Below are positions 8,319-15,777 of a DNA stretch of 48,644 bases, piece after piece. A model generated the notes under the pieces. It was not told the origin of the DNA. It ran no database searches and saw nothing but the letters and a program-made list of their open reading frames with translations. Location of the stretch: the NCBI GenBank assembly GCA_002403515.1, contig DHHZ01000010.1:1-48644 (forward strand), written 5' to 3'. How positions within the stretch are numbered: the stretch's first letter is position 1; every line of letters starts with the position of its first letter. Source of the DNA: Legionellales bacterium UBA4759. Lineage in GTDB: Bacteria > Pseudomonadota > Gammaproteobacteria > Legionellales > Legionellaceae. The translations under genes and the position numbers were made by a program.

Positions 8319-9578
8319 TTGTTAGTTGTTTGCGGATTAAATCAACAAACTCCTTTGGCATTACGAGAAAAACTTGCCATTCATCCGGCAAATTTATCTC
8401 AATTTTTATTTGAAATTTCACGCTTGCCAAACGTTATAGAATGCATGGCCTTATCGACTTGCCATCGCACTGAGATTTATGCAGTTGTTAAAGACCCTGA
8501 AGTTCTTATCAACTGGTGGCAAACGCATCATCAATGTATTTGGTCTGATATCAAACCCTATTTTTATCATTACCATAATAATGATGCCCTGATTCACTCC
8601 TTAAGAGTCGCTTGTGGCTTAGACTCCATGCTTATTGGAGAGCCACAAATATTAGGCCAACTCAAACAAGCTTATCAACAGGCGTTAAGTTTAGAGTTTG
8701 CTAAAAATCGATTGATGCAATGGTTTGAATTTGTATTTCAAATGACTAAAAAAATTCGAACACAAAGCGGAATCAGCGAACTTCCTGTCTCTGTCGCTTC
8801 TGTTGCTGTAGACAGTATCCAAAAACATATTTCAGACTTCACCAATCAAAAAGTTTTAATCATTGGCTCTGGTGATACAGCACGCCTTGCTGCCATCCAT
8901 TTGCAAGAAAAATCATGCCAAGATTTCATGGTCACCAGTCGACACATTGAGCATGCTCAAAATTTAGCTCAACAACTTGAGGGGCAAGCTTTCCCAGTGA
9001 CAGAACTCAATAATCATCTACACCAAGCGGATATTTTAGTCACAGCCACAAGCTGTCCAATGCCTTTTATCTCTAAACAATCCATGGAACAAACTCTTGA
9101 AAAAAGAAAATACAAGCCTATGGTTTTGGTTGACTTAGCGGTACCTCGAGATATTGAACCTGATGTTGAACAACTGAAAGAAGTGACCTTAATCAATATC
9201 GACAGCTTGTTACAAATCCAAGAAAAAAATCAAGCCAAAAGAATTGAAGCTGGAAAAGTTGCCGAGCACATGATTCAGAAGGCTTTAAGCGCCTATACCA
9301 AAAAAAATAAAACCCTCAAGGCCCAAGATTTAATTTGTGATTATCGCACGTCCATGCAAAATTTAGCACAACAAGAAGTCCTAAGAGCCCAACAAAAACT
9401 AGCTTCCGGGCATTGCCAATATCAAGTTATCGAAGAACTTGCTGAGCGCTTGGTGCAAAAACTTATGCATCAACCCACCAAAGGTTTGCAAAAAGCCGCA
9501 GTTGACGATAGACAAGACCTTTTAGAATTGGCGCAATATTTATTTAATTCCCATCGTAAAGAGACATTTCATTCATGA
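8319..9578 (+). CDS. hemA: Glutamyl-tRNA reductase
   Basis: HemA reduces glutamyl-tRNA(Glu) to glutamate-1-semialdehyde with NADPH, the first step of C5 tetrapyrrole synthesis. The 419 residues match the family. The catalytic cysteine is Cys48 in ALSTCHRTEIY; most homologues have STCNRTE, so Asn is replaced by His at 49. Other family marks are CGLDSMLIGEPQILGQLKQA, the S-V-A-S-V-A-V-D helix, the nucleotide motif VLIIGSGDTA near 184, and DLAVPRDIEPDV. The start is a TTG at 8319 giving MLVVCGLNQQTP, with an AGG seven to eight bases upstream. Its last codon overlaps prfA as ATGA, the hemA-prfA-prmC order common in gammaproteobacteria. Confidence 0.96.
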   Translation: MLVVCGLNQQTPLALREKLAIHPANLSQFLFEISRLPNVIECMALSTCHRTEIYAVVKDPEVLINWWQTHHQCIWSDIKPYFYHYHNNDALIHSLRVACGLDSMLIGEPQILGQLKQAYQQALSLEFAKNRLMQWFEFVFQMTKKIRTQSGISELPVSVASVAVDSIQKHISDFTNQKVLIIGSGDTARLAAIHLQEKSCQDFMVTSRHIEHAQNLAQQLEGQAFPVTELNNHLHQADILVTATSCPMPFISKQSMEQTLEKRKYKPMVLVDLAVPRDIEPDVEQLKEVTLINIDSLLQIQEKNQAKRIEAGKVAEHMIQKALSAYTKKNKTLKAQDLICDYRTSMQNLAQQEVLRAQQKLASGHCQYQVIEELAERLVQKLMHQPTKGLQKAAVDDRQDLLELAQYLFNSHRKETFHS

Positions 9579-10663
9579 AAGCAAGTTTACAAGAAAAGTT
9601 TATCCAAATGTCAGAGCGTTTGGAAGAAGTACAAATGTTATTAAGTGATGCACAAACATTACAGTCTGCAAGTAAATTTCAACAATTATCCAAAGAGTTT
9701 GCCCAATTAGAACCCATTGTTGAGCGCTTCAAAAAATTCCAGAGCCTTCAACAAGAATGGCAAGATATCCAAACATGGCTTAAAGACGATGATAAAGAGC
9801 TCAAACAACTCGCGGAGCAAGAATACCCTATTGTTAAACAAAAACTTGAAGAAATTGAAGAAGCATTACAATGGGACTTGATTCCAGAAGACCCCAATGA
9901 TGAGAAAAATGTTTACTTAGAAGTTCGCGCAGGCACTGGTGGTGATGAAGCGGCTATTTTTGCTGGCGACCTCTTTCGCATGTATACCCGCTACGCTGAG
10001 TCGCAAGGTTGGCAAGTTGAAATTTTAAATACCCATCACGGTGAACATGGTGGATTTAAAGAAGTTATTGCACAAATCAGTGGTCAAAATGTTTATGGCC
10101 ATCTCAAGTTTGAATCCGGAACCCACAGAGTTCAACGCGTACCACTGACAGAATCTCAAGGCCGCGTGCATACATCAGCTTGTACTGTTGCTATATTACC
10201 CGTATTGGATGAAATCAATTCCATTACCATCAATTCAGATGATCTTCGTGTTGACACCTTCAGAGCCTCAGGCGCGGGTGGTCAGCACGTCAATAAAACC
10301 GATTCGGCTATTCGAATTACTCATATTCCATCGGGGATGGTTGTAGAATGCCAAGATGAACGTTCTCAACATAAAAATAGAGCAAAAGCGATGGCATTAT
10401 TACAAGCCCGTCTCTTGGATGCCGAACAAAGTAAACAAAGAGAATCTCAAGCTCAAACTCGAAAAATGTTGGTGGGTAGTGGTGACCGTTCTGAGCGAAT
10501 TAGAACCTATAATTTTCCCCAAGGACGTTTAACAGAACACCGTATTAATTTAACCATTTACCAATTGGCAGATGTTATGGAAGGACATTTGGATTCTATT
10601 ATACAACCTTTGAGAAAAGAACATCAGGCCAATTTACTGGCTGATCTCTCTAGTCAATTGTGA
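9575..10663 (+). CDS. prfA: Peptide chain release factor 1
   Basis: RF1 ends translation at UAG and UAA. The 362 residues match the family. The GGQ hydrolysis motif lies in RASGAGGQHVNKTDSAIR, and the PxT stop-codon recognition tripeptide appears as Pro-Leu-Thr in HRVQRVPLTESQGRVHTSA, which marks RF1 rather than RF2. The start overlaps the hemA stop by 4 bp and the stop overlaps the prmC start (TGATG), so translation is coupled. PrmC, encoded next, methylates the Gln of GGQ. Confidence 0.98.
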   Translation: MKASLQEKFIQMSERLEEVQMLLSDAQTLQSASKFQQLSKEFAQLEPIVERFKKFQSLQQEWQDIQTWLKDDDKELKQLAEQEYPIVKQKLEEIEEALQWDLIPEDPNDEKNVYLEVRAGTGGDEAAIFAGDLFRMYTRYAESQGWQVEILNTHHGEHGGFKEVIAQISGQNVYGHLKFESGTHRVQRVPLTESQGRVHTSACTVAILPVLDEINSITINSDDLRVDTFRASGAGGQHVNKTDSAIRITHIPSGMVVECQDERSQHKNRAKAMALLQARLLDAEQSKQRESQAQTRKMLVGSGDRSERIRTYNFPQGRLTEHRINLTIYQLADVMEGHLDSIIQPLRKEHQANLLADLSSQL

Positions 10664-11499
10664 TGAAGATTCGTGATGCCATTCAATATGGTCAACAACA
10701 ACTGAGTGCTTTGGGTGATACTGCTCGCCTTGATTGTGAGCTTTTACTGTGTAAGATATTCAATCGCCCAAGAACATTTCTTTATAGTCATTCCGAAGAC
10801 ATGCTAAGCCTTGAACAGGAAGAACAATTTCAAGGGTTTTTAAATCTTCGGCAACAATCGATTCCCATGGCCTATATTCTCGGTGAAAAAGAGTTTTGGT
10901 CCATGACTTTTAAAGTATGCACCAGCACCCTCATCCCAAGACCTGCCACAGAAGCCATTATCGAATACATTTTAAAGCTACAATTACCAGAAAATGCCAA
11001 AATATGTGATTTAGGAACAGGAAGTGGGGCGATTGCCATTAGTCTTGCAAAAGAAAATCCAGGCTGGGCGATAAGCGCTACTGACATTCAAGCCAATGCA
11101 CTAGCCATGGCAGCATACAATGGTAAAAAGCATCAATGCCAAAATATAGAATTCATTTGGAGCAATTGGTTTCAACGACTTTATGCTCGAAAATTCCATC
11201 TAATCGTGAGTAACCCCCCCTATATTCATCCCAATGATCCGCATCTTTCAAAAGATGATGTCCAGCATGAACCACGATTGGCATTGGCCAGCGAAGATGA
11301 AGGCTTATTAGATTTAAAAAAAATTATTCAGCAAGCTCAAAATTTTTTATATCCCCAAGGTTTTTTAATACTAGAGCATGGTTTTGATCAACAAGCACAA
11401 GTCATCGCACTTTTAAAAAAATTAGGTTATCAACATGTTCACGGATTCCATGACCATGAAGGTATACCTCGTTTCTGTGTGGGTCAAAAACATGCCTAG
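10663..11499 (+). CDS. prmC: Release factor glutamine methyltransferase PrmC (HemK)
   Basis: PrmC transfers a methyl group from SAM to the GGQ glutamine of RF1 and RF2. The N-terminal helical substrate-binding domain begins RDAIQYGQQQLS. The catalytic domain has SAM motif DLGTGSGAIAISLA and the amide-binding signature SNPPY. A frame one codon longer (GTG at 10660) exists; ATG at 10663 was preferred because it forms a TGATG coupling with the prfA stop. It is the third gene of hemA-prfA-prmC and overlaps the following glycosylase gene by 8 bp. Confidence 0.95.
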   Translation: MKIRDAIQYGQQQLSALGDTARLDCELLLCKIFNRPRTFLYSHSEDMLSLEQEEQFQGFLNLRQQSIPMAYILGEKEFWSMTFKVCTSTLIPRPATEAIIEYILKLQLPENAKICDLGTGSGAIAISLAKENPGWAISATDIQANALAMAAYNGKKHQCQNIEFIWSNWFQRLYARKFHLIVSNPPYIHPNDPHLSKDDVQHEPRLALASEDEGLLDLKKIIQQAQNFLYPQGFLILEHGFDQQAQVIALLKKLGYQHVHGFHDHEGIPRFCVGQKHA

Positions 11500-11986
11500 G
11501 CTCAATTATGATTTCTTTGCGCGCCCCACAGAGCAAGTGGCCAAAGAACTCATCGGTAAACAACTCGTCATTGCAGGACAAAAAGCCATCATCACTGAAA
11601 CAGAAGCCTATAAAGGTCGTGATGACCCTGCTTCGCATGCCTTTCGAGGACCAACACCCAGAGCTAAAATCATGTATGGACCCTGTGCGCAACTATATGT
11701 TTACTTGATATATGGCATGTATCATTGCCTAAATATTGTAGCTCATGAAGATGATGAAGCTGGTGCAGTACTTATCCGAGGTCTTGAATTAGAAAATTTA
11801 GATTTAAATGGACCCGGGAAACTATGCCGGCATTTTGGAATTACTCGAGAATTTAACCACCTCGATATCACAGACAGCCCCTTATTCTATGTGCAAAATA
11901 CCTTTGATACTATTGAAACCTCTGCGACATCCAGAATAGGCATCAAAAAAGGTCATGATAAGTTATGGCGTTTTATTCGAAACTAG
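11492..11986 (+). CDS. Putative 3-methyladenine DNA glycosylase (AAG/MPG family)
   Basis: This family excises alkylated purines and starts base-excision repair. The frame is longer upstream, but ATG at 11492 (MPRLNYDFFARPTEQVAKEL) aligns with the family start; it overlaps the prmC stop by 8 bp. Recognisable blocks are LIGKQL, the catalytic-Glu region ITETEAYKG, the D-D-P-A-S-H-A-F-R-G-x-T-P-R stretch, YVYLIYGMYHCLNIV and AGAVLIRGLE. At 164 residues it is slightly shorter than the usual 185-200, with a compact C-terminus. The Asn-Gly-Pro-Gly-Lys-Leu segment is present, so the active site looks intact. Confidence 0.88.
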   Translation: MPRLNYDFFARPTEQVAKELIGKQLVIAGQKAIITETEAYKGRDDPASHAFRGPTPRAKIMYGPCAQLYVYLIYGMYHCLNIVAHEDDEAGAVLIRGLELENLDLNGPGKLCRHFGITREFNHLDITDSPLFYVQNTFDTIETSATSRIGIKKGHDKLWRFIRN

Positions 11987-12101
11987 CACTTTTTAAAACC
12001 TTCGTATAAGATATAAAAATACCTAATGAATTCTTGAAAATGGTCTATACTTAATTTAGTATCCAAAAAAATTAATCCTTTAATGAATAAGTGAGTTTAA
12101 A

Positions 12102-12533
12102 GTGAAAACAGATACAATGGTTAATATGGGCATACAGCCTTATGTCGAGAAGCCGGGCGAAGAATATATGAATGAAAAACAGCTCGCTCACCTTGAACAA
12201 ATTTTACTAGCATGGCGCAAATCCTTGATGGAGGAAGTTGATAGAACAGTTACCCATTTAAAGGATGAAGCAGCCAATTACCCTGACCCTTCTGATAGAG
12301 CAAGTCAAGAAGAAGAGTTTAGCATCGAGTTACGCACCCGTGACCGAGAAAGAAAATTAATCAAAAAAATTGAAGATGCGCTAGAGCGTTTGCGCGAAGA
12401 AGACTTCGGATATTGCGAAGCCTGTGGCATAGAAATCGGGATGAAACGTCTTGAAGCAAGACCGACCGCCACATTGTGCATCGATTGCAAAACATTGTCA
12501 GAATTAAAAGAAAAACAAAACCAAGGAAACTAG
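12102..12533 (+). CDS. dksA: RNA polymerase-binding transcription factor DksA
   Basis: DksA binds the secondary channel of RNA polymerase and, with ppGpp, represses stable-RNA promoters and activates amino-acid promoters. The 143-aa protein has the coiled-coil finger with the tip aspartates (YPDPSDRASQEEEFS, about 68-82), the basic helix RTRDRERKLIKKIEDAL, and a four-cysteine zinc site (CEAC near 112 and CIDC near 133). The frame opens with GTG at 12102; an ATG at 12117 (MVNMGIQPYVEKPGEEY) is an equally possible start. In Legionella DksA works with the LetAS-CsrA circuit, which fits the gacA homologue at 2252. Its last 4 bp overlap the convergent waaA gene. Confidence 0.96.
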   Translation: MKTDTMVNMGIQPYVEKPGEEYMNEKQLAHLEQILLAWRKSLMEEVDRTVTHLKDEAANYPDPSDRASQEEEFSIELRTRDRERKLIKKIEDALERLREEDFGYCEACGIEIGMKRLEARPTATLCIDCKTLSELKEKQNQGN

Positions 12534-13792
12534 CCTTCTAATGCTTTAATAATGCCTTGCATATGTATATCCAAACTGCCTTGATGCTTTTGCATAACAT
12601 CAAGGCTTTTTTGTTTAAATGTTTGATTATCCTGATGACTCAATAACATCGATATAACCTGAGTCAATTTCTCTGCTGTAGGTGTTATCATAATTGCATC
12701 ATCTTGTTGTAACAATCGAACTAAATCTTGTTGATTATGAGTATGGGGTCCTGTAATGACAGGCACTCCAAAACTCAAAGGCTCCAATACATTATGTCCA
12801 CCAATGGGTACCAAGCTACCGCCTACAAAAGCAAAGCTAGCGATTGAGTAAAGACTGGTTAGCACCCCCATTTGATCGACCAAAATGATATCTGCATACT
12901 CCTCAGGGGTCCATGTCGTTAAACGTTGAACATGTTTTAATTGATTTTGCTTAAGAAGCTGAAAAACTCGATTAAATCGCTCAGGATGACGTGGCACCAA
13001 CATCAACATCAAGTGAGGGAATTTCGGATGTAATTTTTTCCAAACTTCCAAAATTTTTTCTTCCTCTCCCTGATGGGTACTACCAACCACCCAAATGGCT
13101 CTTTCTGGATAAAATGATTTAAAATGATTCCAAAAAATTAGCTTATGTTCATCTATAGCACTGGCTTGAAATTTCAAATTACCCGCCAACTCCAACTGAT
13201 TTGAAGAAGCACCAATACTTAAAAACCGAGTCATGTCTTGCGAACTTTGCACATATATTTTCTGAAAAAACTGCAAAATACGGCGCCAAAACCATGCGGT
13301 TTTTAAATAAGTTTTATAAGAACGATTGGATATGCGCGCATTTGCTAAAATGATAGGAATTTGTTTTTGATGACAAGTCGATAATAAGCCCGGCCACAGT
13401 TCGGTTTCAAAGACCACCAGTAATCGTGGTTTTCTATCTTTTAAAAAACGTTTAATTGCATAAGAAAAATCATAAGGACAATACTGGTGAAAAACTTTAT
13501 CACCCCACATGCGTTTGACTTGTTCAGAGCCAGTTGGGGTCATGGTTGTCACAAGAACTCGCCATCCTTGAGCTAAAGATTGTTCAATGATAGATGATGC
13601 CGCAACAACCTCACCAACCGATACCGCATGACACCATATATCCACCGGTTGATGCGATTGAAAACAACCAAATCGCTCACCCATACGTTGTCGATAAGCT
13701 GGTAACTTTCTGGCTTTGATGAGTAAACTAATGGCGATGAATGGGCAAGCCAAATACCACAACAAGTCATAGATGAACAAAAATAATTTCAC
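12530..13792 (-). CDS. waaA: 3-deoxy-D-manno-octulosonic acid (Kdo) transferase
   Basis: WaaA adds Kdo residues to lipid IVA on the cytoplasmic face of the inner membrane. The 420-residue protein begins with a membrane anchor (FLFIYDLLWYLACPFIAISL), then the family segment RQRMGERFG. The N-terminal GT-B half holds the SVGE motif with the catalytic base and MTPTGSEQ; the C-terminal half has VGSTHQGEE and the nucleotide-sugar segment FVGGSLVPIGGHNVLEPL. The start is GTG at 13792 with AGGA five bases upstream. It converges on dksA with a 4-bp overlap. Confidence 0.95.
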   Translation of the reverse strand: MKLFLFIYDLLWYLACPFIAISLLIKARKLPAYRQRMGERFGCFQSHQPVDIWCHAVSVGEVVAASSIIEQSLAQGWRVLVTTMTPTGSEQVKRMWGDKVFHQYCPYDFSYAIKRFLKDRKPRLLVVFETELWPGLLSTCHQKQIPIILANARISNRSYKTYLKTAWFWRRILQFFQKIYVQSSQDMTRFLSIGASSNQLELAGNLKFQASAIDEHKLIFWNHFKSFYPERAIWVVGSTHQGEEEKILEVWKKLHPKFPHLMLMLVPRHPERFNRVFQLLKQNQLKHVQRLTTWTPEEYADIILVDQMGVLTSLYSIASFAFVGGSLVPIGGHNVLEPLSFGVPVITGPHTHNQQDLVRLLQQDDAIMITPTAEKLTQVISMLLSHQDNQTFKQKSLDVMQKHQGSLDIHMQGIIKALEG

Positions 13793-13881
13793 GATATTCC
13801 TAATTGAGAGGGCTCTAAACCCATCAAAGTCTATTTTTTTTTAACCAGAATGTCAATTCGACTTCTTCACTCAAGCTCGTG

Positions 13882-13903
13882 TATAATAAGGATATTCTAT
13901 AAT
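13882..13903 (+). promoter_or_regulatory. Possible -10 elements ahead of djlA
   Basis: Two perfect TATAAT hexamers lie at 13882-13887 and 13898-13903, 20-40 bases ahead of the djlA ATG. Neither has a clear -35 box at 16-18 bp; TTCGAC at 13857 is 19 bp from the first. This is the only plus-strand promoter candidate in the short gap between the waaA start and djlA. Confidence 0.3.
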
Positions 13904-13923
13904 ATGTACCCATTTTAATATTT

Positions 13924-14757
13924 ATGCAGATTCTTGGAAAAATCATTGGTAGCTCTTTAGGCTATATTATGGCGGGGCCTTTGGGTGCAATCATCGGTGT
14001 CATCATTGGGAATATGTTTGATAAAGGCTTAAAACAACATATGTCTCAATCATTTACTCATTTTCACCGCGAAAAAAGAGAAGCCGTCATCAATGCATTT
14101 ATTAAAACTAGTGCTTGTTTAATGGGTTTTTTTGCCAAAGCCGACGGTAGAGTTTCTGAAAATGAACTCAATTATGCTAATCAAATTTTTAATGAATTAA
14201 AATTAAATGAAGAGCAAACGATCACCGCTAAAGAGTGGTTTACCTCGAGCAAAAATGGTCAAGTGAGCTTACAAGATCAAATTAGAATGCTAGAGTATTT
14301 AAAAGAGAAAAATTTATTTCTTTGCAAAAACTGTCTGGATATTGTCTATCAAATGATAAAAATTGATGGACTCAACACCAAAAAAATTAACTTTTTAAAT
14401 CATATTCTTAGTGAGTTGGGGTTTGCGCCCTTAGAGACCATGTTTAGCCAACAAGCTTTTTGGGAACAATTTCAACAACAACAGCAACAATATTATCGCC
14501 AAAATTATCAACATCAACAAAATCCTTTTCAAAATAGAGCATCTCAACTCGATGAAGCATTTAAAACCTTAAATCTTAGCAATACTGCCACACAAACAGA
14601 GGTTAAAAAGTCTTATAGAAAACTCATGAGTCAGTTTCATCCGGATAAGATGATGGCCAAAGGCGTTTCACAACAAGAGTTAAAGAAGGCAACTGAGAAA
14701 ACTCAACAAATCAGTAAGGCTTATGAGTTAATTTGCTCAGTGAAAGGCTGGTCATAG
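13924..14757 (+). CDS. djlA: DnaJ-like membrane co-chaperone DjlA
   Basis: DjlA is an inner-membrane J-protein that stimulates DnaK. The 277 residues show the expected order: a glycine-rich N-terminal membrane segment (IIGSSLGYIMAGPLGAIIGV), a TerB-like helical domain (about 45-175, with FAKADGRVSENE and IDGLN), a Gln-rich linker (about 176-200, QQQQQYYRQNYQHQQN) and a C-terminal J domain with the HPD tripeptide (FHPDK at about 239) and KATEKTQQISKAYELIC. In Legionella and Coxiella the protein supports intracellular growth; a similar role here is inference. A hairpin follows the stop. Confidence 0.95.
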   Translation: MQILGKIIGSSLGYIMAGPLGAIIGVIIGNMFDKGLKQHMSQSFTHFHREKREAVINAFIKTSACLMGFFAKADGRVSENELNYANQIFNELKLNEEQTITAKEWFTSSKNGQVSLQDQIRMLEYLKEKNLFLCKNCLDIVYQMIKIDGLNTKKINFLNHILSELGFAPLETMFSQQAFWEQFQQQQQQYYRQNYQHQQNPFQNRASQLDEAFKTLNLSNTATQTEVKKSYRKLMSQFHPDKMMAKGVSQQELKKATEKTQQISKAYELICSVKGWS

Positions 14758-14766
14758 TTTGAAGCA

Positions 14767-14787
14767 GGTTCGCCCATAAGGCGAACC
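14767..14787. terminator. Hairpin between convergent djlA and lipase genes
   Basis: A perfect 8-bp stem GGTTCGCC/GGCGAACC with a CATAA loop fills most of the 39 bp between two convergent genes. Neither side has a run of T, so it is a weak intrinsic terminator at best, but its place suggests a bidirectional transcript end. Confidence 0.5.
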
Positions 14788-14796
14788 CAATATGAT

Positions 14797-15738
14797 TTAT
14801 TCGAAAGAAATATCTAATTTTTTAAGTAATTTATACATTTCATCGGCCATAACGACATGCGCATGTGCTGTAGGATGGTATAAATCAAAAAATAAGTACC
14901 CATAGCATTTATCATTGGTATTCATTGATTGTCGATTGACGGTCGATAAAAACAATGATTTAGATAAAAGCTGCGTTTGATTCGAGGAGTTATCATCCAA
15001 ATCACTACAAGTTGCAGTGGCATTGATAAAACCATTTCGCGCTGGATGGTCAATAATATCATCCATCACACGTGTCACATCATAATCAATGAATTGGACG
15101 TCAGGAAAATCTTTTTTAAATTTATCCACAACTTCAGCCAACAAACGGTTATGTTCTAACGACATATGACCCAACTCGTTAATTGCTTCATACTCAATTG
15201 CGGCAGGAATTCGAGATAAATTAGGAACATTTAAAATCATCACATGTTTTGCACCATGAGCAATTAAATTTTCAATATTCTTTTGAATTCCATTAATCAC
15301 CGCATGAACTGCCTCATCTTGATTTTCAGGCAAGTTAAAATAATTATTGGCACCAATCCATACCACATACAATGTATCAGGCAATGTCGTATCATTGTTT
15401 GCATCTAAATAATTTTTAATTTGGTTATTCAGTGAAAAACCAGCTTCTGTTTCTTCACCCTCAACTGAAATACCTGCCCCACCAAAAGCATAATCTAGTA
15501 AACGTGCTTGGCCATTCACTGGATAAAGCTTATCCATTAATAATTCAATCCATACAGGTCCGTTGGTAAAACGGCCTGCATAGTAAGGTGGTGACATCGG
15601 TAATTGATGATCCATATATTCATACAAGTTTCCGTTATCTGACAAACTATCACCAAATACCACAACTTGATTTATTCGAGTAGTAGCAAAGGAAGTTAAA
15701 CTTCCCAACAACATCAACAAGGAAATTATATATTTCAT
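14797..15738 (-). CDS. Secreted GDSL lipase/acyltransferase (PlaA/PlaC-like)
   Basis: This SGNH/GDSL-family lipolytic enzyme resembles the secreted Legionella PlaA/PlaC/PlaD lipases. ATG at 15738 was chosen (TTGAGGC just upstream); it gives a good signal peptide MKYIISLLMLLGSLTSFA with cleavage after Ala18. The nucleophile is Ser31 in VFGDSLSDNG, block II is FGGAG (85-89), block III is WIGANNYF with Asn131, and Asp285/His288 are in DLYHP. Cys244 and Cys278 bracket a 33-residue Asn/Ser-rich stretch just before the catalytic Asp-His. This recalls the disulfide loop whose cleavage activates Aeromonas GCAT and Legionella PlaC. Likely substrates are phospholipids or lysophospholipids. The 313-residue length is typical. 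Family call is firm; the substrate is inferred. Confidence 0.9.
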   Translation of the reverse strand: MKYIISLLMLLGSLTSFATTRINQVVVFGDSLSDNGNLYEYMDHQLPMSPPYYAGRFTNGPVWIELLMDKLYPVNGQARLLDYAFGGAGISVEGEETEAGFSLNNQIKNYLDANNDTTLPDTLYVVWIGANNYFNLPENQDEAVHAVINGIQKNIENLIAHGAKHVMILNVPNLSRIPAAIEYEAINELGHMSLEHNRLLAEVVDKFKKDFPDVQFIDYDVTRVMDDIIDHPARNGFINATATCSDLDDNSSNQTQLLSKSLFLSTVNRQSMNTNDKCYGYLFFDLYHPTAHAHVVMADEMYKLLKKLDISFE

Positions 15739-15777
15739 TATTTGCCTCAATATCAATGAATTTTTATATAAAAAGCT

